From the NCBI GenBank assembly GCA_916700875.1, contig CAKAKS010000013.1, positions 11,400,096 to 11,464,095 of the forward strand: a DNA stretch of 64,000 nucleotides, written 5' to 3'. How positions within the stretch are numbered: the first letter of the stretch is position 1; each line of letters begins with the position of its first letter. Below the pieces are notes generated by a model. The model had not been told where the DNA came from. It saw nothing but the letters and a program-made list of their open reading frames with translations, and made no database searches. Below are positions 24,401 to 36,609 of the stretch, piece by piece. This stretch comes from Sebastes aleutianus (lineage: Eukaryota > Chordata > Actinopteri > Perciformes > Sebastidae). A program made the translations under genes and the position numbers.

Positions 24401-27400
24401 AATAAGATAAATTTGCTACTCCGTACACGCCCCTCAGCAAAATATTGCTTTTATTTGGTCCGCTTTAATTTGTGCACTGTGAAACTGAACCAGACTAAAT
24501 AGAAAAAGAACCAAAAGTATCAATATCACTCTGATTCGGACTAGACAAACAGATTAATGGTTTGTGAAAACCCCTTAAAAGTTTTTTTTTTTATTAAAAC
24601 ACGTGGAAAAAAGTCAAACAAAACCTATGAAATACTTGAAACTACAGCTGTCAATCAATTAAAATATTTAATCGCGATTAATCTCATGATTGTCCATAGC
24701 TAATCGTGACTAATTGCAAATTAATCGCACATTTTTTATCTATTCAAAATGTACCTTAAAGGGAGATTTGTCGAGTATTTAATACTCTTATCATCATGGG
24801 AATGGACAAATATGCTGCTTTATGCAAATGTATGTGTATATTTATTATTGTAAATCACTTATCAACACAAAACAATGACAGATATTGTCCAGAAACCCTC
24901 ACAGGTACTGCATTTAGCATAAAACAATATGCTCAAACCATAACATGGCAAACTGCAGCCCAACAGGCAACAACAGCTGTCAGTGAGTCAGTGTGCTGAC
25001 TTGACTATGACTTGTCCCAAACTGCATGTGATTATCATAAAGTGGGCATGTCTGTAAAGGGGAGACTCGTGGGTACCCATAGAACCCATTTACATTCACT
25101 GATCTGGAGGTCAGAGGTCAAGGGACCCCTTTGAAAAAATGTAGCGTAAGTTTGGAGCGTTATTTAACCTCCTAGTATGACATGGTTGGTACCGATGGAT
25201 TCATCAGGTTTTATAGTTTACTATGATACCAGTATCTGACTTTTCTGCTGCCTTTCTTTTGGACATTGTTCTGACTTTTTTTGTACTATTTTTCTGACAT
25301 TTTTTTTTTACAATTTTCTGAAAAAAAATGTGGACATTTTTCAGAACTGTTTTGGTACTTTTTATCGAACATTTTTTTGACTTTTCTTTGACATTTTTTG
25401 GACATTTTCAGACTTTTATACGGACATTTTTCAGACCATTTTTTGGATATTTTTCAGGTTTTCTTTCTTTTTTTTAATTTATTGTTTACTTACATACTTT
25501 TTTTTTTGAAAATGTTTAGGACATTTTTTTCAGACTTTTTTCAGACATTTAAAGACTTTTAAGTGGCCATGTCTGTAAAGGGGAGACTCGTGGGTACCCA
25601 TAGAACCCATTTTCATTCACATATCTGGAGGTCAGAGGTCAAGGGAGCCCTTTGAAAATGGTCATGACAATTTTTCCTTGCCAAAATTTAGCATAAGTTT
25701 GGAGCGTTATTTAACCTCCTTTGCGACAGATAATATGACCTGGCTGGTACCGATGGATTCATCAGGTTTCATTTGATGTCAGTATCACTCTAGCTTTAAG
25801 ACTGAGCCTGCTACAACCAAAAGTTGCTTTAACGTGTTAATTTGTGTTAACGTGTTATTATCACGTTAACTTTGACGGCCCTATTGAAACCTATAAGACT
25901 TGAGGGACTCAAGCCCACTGTGAAGTCTCCCTCAGTCCGTCCACCACACACTTATCTGGGTCCAGACGTCCCTCTCCCCACCCACATCCAGCTGCTCTCT
26001 GGGCATTCCAAGACATTCCTAAGTCAGACTGAACATGTCACCTAACCCCCTCTGACATGCTACCAGTTGTACATGCTCAGAATACCACTATAGGAAGGCA
26101 TGCTCAAAACATCCCGATCAGATGCCACGTTAACCCTTTCATCTATTCCAGGCTGCTGCTGGATATCTGAGCTCCTCACCCTGAGAGTGAAGACAGGCAT
26201 CTTATTCTGGCTATTTGGGTGTTGTGATCTTATTTTTCCGGTCACTTCACCTTCAGGTCTCAGCTCCGTCTTCACCTCAACAAACAGTCCGACATAAAAG
26301 TACCTCACAGATCTATCTAAATAATCTGTTGCCGACCGCCACGCACGCCTCACCTAAACATGCGGCGGCTCCCACCATGGCGTAGAGGCCCGGGGTGATG
26401 CAGTCTGCTCCCGGCGAGCACCAGCCTTTAAAGATGAACGAGTCGTGGTTGTAGTAGGCCAGCTGCTCCATGCCGACTCCCAGCAGTCTGCCAGCGATGG
26501 CTCCGACTGCCATGCTGGGGATGAAGAGACCAGAGGGGACCTGGGTGGGCAGAGAGGAGACGACAACAAGATGGAGATGAAGGATTAGTCAGTGCTGCTT
26601 AGCAGATATTAGGGCTGCCCCTTCTTAGTTGATTTATCGGTTGTTTTGGACTGAAGCCTGAGACACACCAGGAACGTTAGCAGCGTGTGGCGGCTGCGTT
26701 ACCTGTTGTTTTTTATTTCGGCGTCCATGTTAACAGGTTAGAGCAGCCACACTGCCCGCGTGAGAAGCATGTCGCTTCTAGAGAATAGAGGTCTCGCCTA
26801 TTTTTGACGCGTGTCGCGTGCATTTCACAGCAACAACAGACAGTGAAAGTGATCTATTGACTGTATATTAACATCATATCAGCTACATTACTACAGTTTA
26901 CATGTCTAGACATCTGTAGAATATGTCACGGACAGTGAAGGTGATCTATTGACTGTATATTAACATCATATCAGCTACAGTACTATAGTTTCGATGTCTG
27001 TCTGTAGAATATGTTACGGAGATGAAAAAAAAGTAAAGACTTATTTTTAAATCAACACTTCCTGCTTTCATTTCAAAATAAAAGCCCTCAAGTGTTTTTT
27101 CTACGGACAGAATTCCTTCATTTGTTAGCACAAGGCTTTTATTCTGAAATATGTGCCGGACAGTGCTCTAGAACATGCAGTGACTTGGAGAGCTCCATGA
27201 ATGAATAAAGTACGAAGTTTTAATTGTGAATTATTATTATTATTTACTAATTACCACATGTTTCTTAACCTTTCTCTGTCTAAATTAAATATAAATGATA
27301 TTTATAATGAAATGAAATGGCCATTAAAAGACAAACTCTATGTAGAAAGAAAGGGCTGATGGCAGCAGCTGCAGCAGCAGAAACGCACCTGGTGTGAACA

Positions 27401-28417
27401 CCCGATGCGTGAATCACGCAGCCACCATGCAACGCAGCCGCCACGCGCTCCTGACGTTCCTGGTGTGTCCCAGGCTGTAGTTGACTAAGATTTCTTTAGT
27501 GGATTAGTCATTTTTTTATACTTTTTTTATGCTGAATGACTTATATCCAAGAAACTTGTGAGCACATCTCTGGTAAACACCAGCTTTAAAGTGGTGCTTC
27601 TGTGTGATTCTTCGTGGAGAAACTCAGTTTCACAAATCTGTCGATTAAATCAACTAATCGATTAGTCTTGTCGATTAATCGAGTGTTAGTCAACTAAGAG
27701 TTTCTTTGGTCGAGGACAACCCTAGTAAATTTGTTTTTGTGACATCATAAAATACTCTTCTCTCAACAGTTAATAATAGCTGAGGTGCAGGTAAGATGTG
27801 AGGAGTTTCACTGATTCTCACAAGGTGACTGAGTCACTGCAGAGCAGGACACAAAGTATTGAAGATTAAGAGGCATGAGTGTATTAATGAAACTGACTAA
27901 CACTTCAAAAGATGCCAAATTGTATGTTTTTGGGGGGTTTAGTAGTAGCGGAAAAGAAAGACTCGAGACCATCTTGTGATCCCACCAGCCATGACGTCAA
28001 ATCGAGCCGAATTAGAATATAATTAAAACTAACTGGTCTCTAAAAAGATGATGCTAAAAACAACATCCATATGCATTTTCAGCCAAATTAAGTCATAAAA
28101 ACAATCTGTCTTAATCAACATGTAAACCCCACAAACTTTCATTTTGTTTTTAACAATAACTTGATCCTCCAGAGAGCCTCATGATAGTGAGTCATGTTGC
28201 TGTGACTCATCATATAAACCATGCAGAGAGGCTCCAAGAGGCTCCATTACTAGATGACCAGTGAATGAAACTGGGACACACTACTTCAAAATATGTCTCC
28301 AGACAGATTAGAGACAGCTGTCCCTCGTAGCACGCCATGTTACGCAGAGAGCGGTGCATTAATAAGACTCTAAAACCAGCCAAAGAGGCCTCATCGATAA
28401 CAGAGTTCAAAGAGAGT

Positions 28418-28460
<43 letters not shown>

Positions 28461-31400
28461 ACCTACCTTCATGCCGAAGGTGATCACAGTGATCATCATC
28501 TTGAAAACTAAGGCCAGGGCCAGCTGCCACAGAGCGGTGTAGAGGCCCTCTCCTGCCGGCCGGTCGGCCAGGCTGTTACCTACACCTGTTTCTGATGTGT
28601 TGGTTGGCTGCGTGGGGAGAACAGTAGGAGAGAAACATCAACACAGAGATGATGGAGGAGATAAACGAAAGGCAGTATTAGAGGAACAGAAGGATGCCAG
28701 ACAGAGACACCAAAAATAAAAAAGGCAGAAAACATACTGGAGTTCCGACACAGTTTCCATTTCAAAATTGTATTTCTCATATTTGACTTTGTGACTTTAA
28801 GATTGTTTTACACCAGGGGTCAGCAACACGCGGCTCTGGAGCCACATGCGTCTCTTCAGCCCCTCTCCATTGGCTCCCTGTGGATTTTTAAAAATGGAAA
28901 TGAATAACTGTTTTTTGTTGACATTTTCATTTGTATTTATCATTGTTGTAGGTCTATGGTACGACGGTACGTGTTATTTTCTTTTTTTCTCGTAAAGTTC
29001 TGACTTTATTCTCGTAATAGTACGACTTTTTTCTCGTAATATTCTGACTTTATTCTGTAAATCTCAGATGTTTTTTCCCTCAATGTGGCCCTAATATTCT
29101 GTAGTTACTTTGTCTCTTTGGCCCTCACTGCATTAGACTTATATACTATATACTTAGACTATAAACTGTGTTACCTTCATCACAATGATCAAATGTTTTG
29201 GGGCTCCAGACAGTTTTTTTTTTTTTCTTTACTAAAATGGCTCTTTTGATAGTAAAGGTTGCTGAGCCCTGTTTTACACTAAAAGAAGTGTTCACTAAAA
29301 AAAAAGATGTGTGTCCTATGTGTGATGAAATAAAAATATGTATTAGAAGCTTTGTTGAATACTCGATTCTGATCAATTACAGCATTCTACTGTCTGTATA
29401 ACAGACCGTTGCTATGGACGCAGTTCTGATCTTCGCATTACAGTACGGTACATTCTCCCTTACTTGTGTCGTGAACCTGCAGTAGGCAGAATGTTTCTGG
29501 CATCATTGGGCAAAAATCCCATAATAACTTTTCAGTATATTGTAATTCAAGTGCTCTGAGAGAAACCTAGACTTCTGCTCCTCCTCATGGCTCTGTTTTC
29601 AGGCTTTAGAACATCTAGCCTGTGACGGGAGACTTTGACCAATCACAGGTCATTTCAGAGAGAGAGCGTTCCTATTGGCTGTGCTCCGGCTGGTGGGTGG
29701 TGCTTGGTATTTCCTCAACAGATCTCAACATGGCTGCTGGGTCACAACCTTTCTCATTTTACAGCTAAACAGTACACTACAAGATGATTCTTAGAACATC
29801 TGACGAGAGAAATAGACATTAACGTAACAGAATATTGATTCATATTTGATCAGCGCTGCCTAGTTTGACCATTTGATCGGAGTTGGTGAGTGATTGACAG
29901 CTGCTCAGAGACGGCAAGGCTCGGCTCTGACTGGTTATTTTCCTCCTGTCTGTGAAATCCTGCAGATGCTGTTAGGAGCACCGCAGGACACCGGAGGAAC
30001 ATGATTTTTTTTAGATTACTGGTCTCATGCACTACTGTGATGCACTGATAAGGTGACCATTGAATAGAAAATAACTTTTTTTAATCATATTTGCTCCGTT
30101 TCTACCTGCTGCAGCTTTAAAGGTCCCATAATATGCTTTTTTTTCGGGTTCATAGTTATTTATAGTATTATAAATAATAGTATTTCTGTTTCTACTAAAA
30201 CATGTTTACATGCTTTATTGTTCAAAAGTATTTAAACAGCACTTAAACCTGCTTTATAATATAAAAGACATGAAAATCTCACTTTTTACAATATGGGACC
30301 TTTAAGTAATATATACACTCACAGGCCACTTTATTAGGCACACCTGTTCAATTGCTTGTTAACACAAATAGCTAATCAGCCAATCACATGGCAGCATCTC
30401 AATGCCTTTAGGCATCTAGACGTGGTGGAGACGACTTGCTGAAGTTCAAACCGAGCATCAGAATGGGGAAGAAAGGGGATTTAAGTGACTTTGAACGTGG
30501 TTCAAACATGGTTGTTGGTGCCAGACGGGCTGGTCTGAGTATTTCAAAAACTGCTGATCTACTGGGATTTTCACACACAACCATCTCTAGGGTTTACAGA
30601 GAATGGTCCGAACAAGAGAAAATATCCAGTGAGCGGTAGTTGTGTGGACGGAAATGCCTTGTTGATGTCAGAGGTCAGAGGAGAATGGGCAGAGTGGTTG
30701 GAGATGATAGAAAGGCAACAGTAACTCAGATAACCACTCGTTACAACCAAGGTATGCAGAATACCATCTCTGAATGCACAACACGTCCAACCTTGAAGCA
30801 GATGAAGACCACCCGGTACTAGCAAGGTGTACCTAATAAAGTGGCCGGTGAGTGTATAACATGACACCATTCCCAATTTAAATCAGATGCTCTAAATCTC
30901 TCTATTTGCTTACTTTGTAGGAATGAAAATGACAAACCAGAAAAACTTTCTCTACAAACAAACAATCTATTCCTTTCCTCCGCAAATAAACAACTCCTCC
31001 ACTCACACTTACACTCACACTCACACTCACTCACACTCACTGTCACACTCACACTCACTGTCACACTCAAACTCACTGTCACTGTCACTCACTGTCACAC
31101 TCACAGTCACACTCACTGTCACACTCACACTCAAACTCACTGTCATACTCACACTCACTGTCACACTCACTGTCACACTCACACTCACTGTCACACTCCC
31201 ACTCACACTCACTGTCACACTCACACACTCACTGTCACACTCACTGTCACACTCACAGTCACACTCACACACTCACTGTCACACTCACTGTCACACTCAC
31301 ACTCACTGTCACACTCACACTCACACTCGCTGTCACACTCAAACTCACAGTCACTCACACACTCACTGTCACACTCACTGTCACACTCACACTCACTGTG

Positions 31401-34400
31401 ACACTCACACTCACACTCACTGTGACGCTCACGCTCACGCTCACGCTCACGCTCACACTCACAGAGTGGATATCTGACCTGTTTGTAGCCGCAGAGCTGC
31501 GAGGAGTCGAGCAGCGAGCAGTCGTTGAACAGCTCAGCGATGAGCTCTGCTCCGCTCATCCTGGTGTAGCTGTTCGGGTAGGCGACGACAGCGGTCAGCG
31601 CCGCGACCACCAGCACCTCCATGACGGGGTAGTGACCCAGACGAGTGGATTTACCTTTCAGAGACACACATGATTACTAGGCATGCTGGGGGTTAGAAAG
31701 AAAAGAAAAAGGGTTTGTTGTGTGTGCAGCTCTTTTAGGGCACATTTCACCACTCACGTCTCCTGCACCAGGCGATGTTGGCCCTGATGAACAGCGCCCC
31801 CCACAGGCCTCCGAAGATCCCCAGCAGGATGAAGGGGGCCAGCTCCACCAGGTGCCACGGGGCGTGAAACTCCACGTAGAACAGCACCAGGCGGCTGTTT
31901 CCAAACGGGTTGATGGAGCGCAGAGTGAAGGCTGCTACCAGGGCGGCGAAGAAGGAACGCCACAGGGTCTTCAGAGGGAAGTAATAACTCACCTGGAGGA
32001 AAACACAGAGACAGAAAAGATTCAATATTAGTGAAGACAAACCTGCTTTTCTTTTCTTTCCTTTTCTATCAGTGGTATTTACAAAGGCAGTTAAATGTGT
32101 GAAACTGTAGATGGGATTGTAGTTTATAACATTCATATCTGTAAAATACAGATGTATTGGTTAAGTGAAACTAGTTTCTACTAGGGCTACATCTGATTAT
32201 TGTCATTGTCAATTAATCTGTTGATTATTTTCTTGATTAATCGATTAGTTGTTTGGTTTATAAAATGTCAGAAAATGGTGAAAACATGTCGATCAGTGTT
32301 TCCCAAAGCCCAAGATGAGGTCCTCAAGTGTGTTTTGTCCACAACTCAAAGATATTCAGTTTACTGTCATAGAGGAGGGAAGAAACCAGAAAATATTCAC
32401 ATTTAAGAGACTGGAATCAGAGAATTTACTTTTTTTCTTCTTAAAAAAATACTCAAACCGATCAAACCATTATCCAAATAGTTGGCGATTAATTTAATAG
32501 TTGACAACGGATTGATTAATCGTTGCAGCTCTAGTTTCTACTATTTCAAACACCAACCGAGGTGCCAAAAATACAGTGAAATATTCAATTTCATCACATT
32601 TTCTTGCAGTAAAACCAAAACTCTGGATCATCTATTCATCACTGATATTCTACGTCACTTCACTCACAAATAAATCAACTATTTAGAGTTTAATCCTTTT
32701 CATTTTTGAGCTTGGAGAAGCAGCAGTCTGCCCTCTGAATGGGAGACCCCCAGCATCCTCATCCAAAAACTCCTCAGGGAGTTCTGCTGAAGATGGATTA
32801 TAAAGCTGGTGAGACACATTTAACTGTTTATCAGGTCCCAGTTAGGTGCCAGTAGGCGTGTTTTAGTATCTGGAGGGAAGCAGGGAACAAGGAAAGAGCC
32901 TGGAGAGAGTGGAAGAAGAGAAGCACCAAAGTGAGTTTATACTTTTTGAGGTCAAAAAAGGTGAAGGAAGATGCCAGCCTCCACTTCGAAAAAGACGGTC
33001 AAACTAGCCCCCACGTTGCGGTACGTGTATATACTAGACATTACGGTAAAAGGGTGTAAGAACTGGCACAGAAATCTTGGTCCACGCGTTTGTCACATCC
33101 CGGACTACTGCAACGCCGTCCACTCTGGCCTTCCCACCAAACTGCTCAACAGACTTCAAATCATTCAGAACTCTGCCGCCCGGATCATCACCCGCACCAG
33201 ATCCTCCGACCACATCACTGGAGTACACCCCCTCCCGTTCCCTGCGCTCATCATCAGCTGGTCTTCCGACCAACCCCCCACCTCACACCTCAGCATCATG
33301 GGAGCTAGGGCGTTCAGCTGCACTGCTACCAGGCTCTGGAACTCCCTCCCTCCTCACATCTGGCAGTCTGACTCTGTTACTACATTCAAATCCCTCCTCA
33401 GAACTCACCTGTTCAAACTGGCCTATTCCCTGTAGTGTGTCCATCAGTCCATCATATGTGTCTGCATAAATGTGTCTCTGTCATGTCCGGCTGTTTTTAT
33501 CTGTTTGAGTATAATTTTATCTTTGTAAGGAGTCCTTGGGTGTCCTGAAAGGCGCCACCGAATAAAAAGTATTATTATTATTATTATTATTAAGTGGAAA
33601 GCAATTAATTCAGTTTCGTTATCCGGTGCTGATGAAATAACCGGCTAATTGTTCTGACACAGTAAACACAAGAAAACCTGATTCTCTTTCATCCTTGTAT
33701 GTTATGATTTTGTAAATATTTTTATTTTATTTTAATAATTAATTAGTATTATTTTCATATTAATATCATTATGGCATGTAGGAGTTATTTGATTTGTTGA
33801 CCAAAATGTGACAATGTTCATGTAAAAAAAAAAAAAAATCTATAAAATACTAATTACAAAAAAAAGAAAAACACATTTTATTCCTGATATCACGGAAAGG
33901 TACTACATTACCCACAATCTTAAGTGCAACGGTGTCTCTGATTGGTGGAGCTCCCTGTCACCTTTAAAATGTTTACAACAAAAAGTTGGCGGTCACTGTT
34001 GAGCTTTATTTGTACTCACCTCCTCCAGGCTGAACAGGACTCCTCCGATGGGAGCACCGAAGGCCACCGACACACCCACCGCCGCTGCTGCAGACAACAC
34101 CTACGAGACAGAAACAAACACACACATCTGTGCTGCGGTACAACTGAGAGGTTAAACAAAGACAATCAAACAAGAATCTATCAGGGGAACGCCGCGTTCT
34201 CCGCACTGTTGAATGAACACATGTTCTTTGGTCCAGACGACTTATTATCAAAAGGCTGATCAGAACCCCTAGTTCCCAGCGGTGCTGTGATAAAGGTGAA
34301 ATACAAACACAGAGCACCGAAGCAGTGAATCTAATCTGTCCTACCATGAAATAAGAGAAATATTTGAAGATTATCTCTCTTCAGCTACTGCTACTAGCTA

Positions 34401-36548
34401 ATGTTTTTCCAGGATTTCAGAGAATATATTCAGAGATTATAAGACTACAGCAGCTTGTTTGGTTCCATATTTCATTTTACAACTTCTCTATTCACCCGAA
34501 GAGACCAACCAAAGACCCATTTTAGTCTTTTTAGGGGGGCCAGGGGGTCTTTAGGGGGAGATAGTAGGTCAGCAGCAGATGTCACATAGTAGTAGTGAAC
34601 ATCATCTGAAAGCTGAGAACCTGAACATTAATTTGAGATGCAGCTCAGAACTGTGTGTCAAGTTCTTCTAGTCATGAATCAGAAATAAACATGCTCACTT
34701 ATGTCTCTTAAATGTTGCAGCAATGTTTGGGTTGATACCATTTGTTCCACAGATTTGGTGCTAAATTTAACCATTTTTTACCATTGGAGAATTGATAAAA
34801 ATGATCAATAATCCCTCCAGAATACCACATTAAGACACCAAGACCTTGATGAACACCATAGAAAAAGACATGCTGTGATTTGGGATCAAAAACTTTTGAC
34901 ATTTGGAGATTTCTGCAAGAATTGCATTTTTCAGTGATTGATGGCGAAAACTTGTGTAAACTGCTCAGAAACCCCCTTATTGTCCATCTAGCTAGGAAAG
35001 CCATCCATCCTCTGAATGCTCTAGGTCTGTAGTTTGATCCATCCATCCTCTGAATGCTCTAGGTCTCTATTCTGATCCATCCATCCTCTGAATGCTCTAG
35101 GTCTCTAGTTTGATCCATCCATCCTCTGAATGCTCTAGGTCTCTAGTTTGATCCATCCATCCTCTGAATGCTCTAGGTCTCTAATTTGATCCATCCATCC
35201 TCTGAATGCTCTAGGTCTCTAATTTGATCCATCCATCCTCTGAATGCTCTAGGTCTGTAGTTTGATCCATCCATCCTCTGAATGCTCTAGGTCTCTATTC
35301 TGATCCATCCATCCTCTGAATGCTCTAGGTCTCTAGTTTGATCCATCCATCCTCTGAATGCTCTAGGTCTCTAGTCTGATCCATCCATCCTCTGAATGCT
35401 CTAGGTCTCTAATTTGATCCATCCATCCTCTGAATGCTCTAGGTCTCTAGTTTGATCCATCCATCCTCTGAATGCTCTAGGTCTCTAGTTTGATCCATCC
35501 ATCCTCTAAATGCTCTAGGTCTCTAGTCTGATCCATCCATCCTCTGAATGCTCTAGGTCTCTAGTTTGATCCATCCATCCTCTGAATGCTCTAGGTCTCT
35601 AGTCTGATCCATCCATCCTCTGAATGCTCTAGGTCTCTAGTTTGTGGCTGTAAAGTTTCATGAGGCTGTGATTATCCTAGAGGTCACCACAGGTCATTTT
35701 ATACAGTGAGGTCAATGAAATGTCTCCTATGGGGACTAACATCATCACACATGAATACAGTTGGGCTCATTGGATCCACCATAGTCTCAGCTTTACAGTG
35801 AGACACAATCTATGGAATTCAACACTGTTTAGGGACCCCAGTAAGCAGATATATTCAGATACACCATTTTAGAATAGGAGACAATAACCCATTTCTACTG
35901 CATGTGATTATCATAAAGTGGGCATGTCTGTAAAGGGGAGACTCGTGGGTATCCAAAGAACCCATTTTCAGTCACATATCTGGAGGTCAGAGGTCAAGGG
36001 ACCCCTTTGAAAATGGCCATGACAGTTTTTCCTTGCCAAAATGTAGCCCTACTTTGGAGCGTTATTTAGCCTCCTTCACGCTAACATGAAACCCAGCTTT
36101 CAGAGCCGACAGGGAGTTGTCTGTTAACTCTGTTGTATGAAAGTAAAAAAACAAATAAAATAGAATAGCCGCAGAATACGTAACCACACAGAGCTTATCT
36201 CAACACTTCCCTTTTAGGAAGACTAACAAAACAATCCATTTTATGAGCACCATTACTCGTTATTTATCACCTCGCCCCAACTGCCCCGGAGCCTACCTCT
36301 CGTCGCTTAGCTTCATTCTTGCGGTACTTGGTGAACAGATGACACAGTATGTTAGCGCAGCAGCAGGCCACGTGAACCAGAGGGCCCTCCTTCCCTAAGC
36401 TGAGCCCAGAGGAGACGGCTAGGACCAGGGTGATGGTCTTGATAATCAGGGTCCACTTGCCCAGGTAGCCACGGATGATGAACCCACTGAGGATGGTTTT
36501 AATCTGAGAGAGACGGAGAGAAAACAGATGTCAGGGAGGGATCAGTTT

Positions 36549-36609
<61 letters not shown>

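Larger units (their letters stand above)
19807..26353. other. clcn5 intron 11 (6.5 kb), repeat-rich
   Basis: Holds elements at 20530-20944, 21501-22034, 22271-22580, 23228-23662, 23721-24400 and 24643-25883. 19870-20520, 22585-23220 and 25890-26350 show no recognisable feature. Confidence 0.5.
26541..28466. other. clcn5 intron 10
   Basis: Holds the nested elements at 26610-27724 and the GT tract at 28418-28459. 27730-28410 shows no recognisable feature. Confidence 0.5.
28608..31478. other. clcn5 intron 9, densely filled with elements
   Basis: Holds elements at 28814-29271, 29466-30116, 30121-30301, 30316-30854 and the repeat at 30985-31470. Little unassigned sequence remains. Confidence 0.5.
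31993..34019. other. clcn5 intron 7
   Basis: Holds the MITE at 32182-32533 and the LINE fragment at 33070-33595. 32545-33060 and 33600-34010 show no recognisable feature beyond AT-rich sequence. Confidence 0.5.

Noticed and set aside
30923..31667. Open frames of 184 and 148 codons over the CTCACA tract
   Set aside because: Low-complexity Thr/His/Leu/Ser or Cys/Glu/Ser/Val repeats from simple sequence; only 31479-31654 on the minus strand is real exon.
35001..35645. CRISPR-like regular array
   Set aside because: Units are contiguous 38-bp repeats without unique spacers, in an intron of a vertebrate gene; it is a minisatellite.
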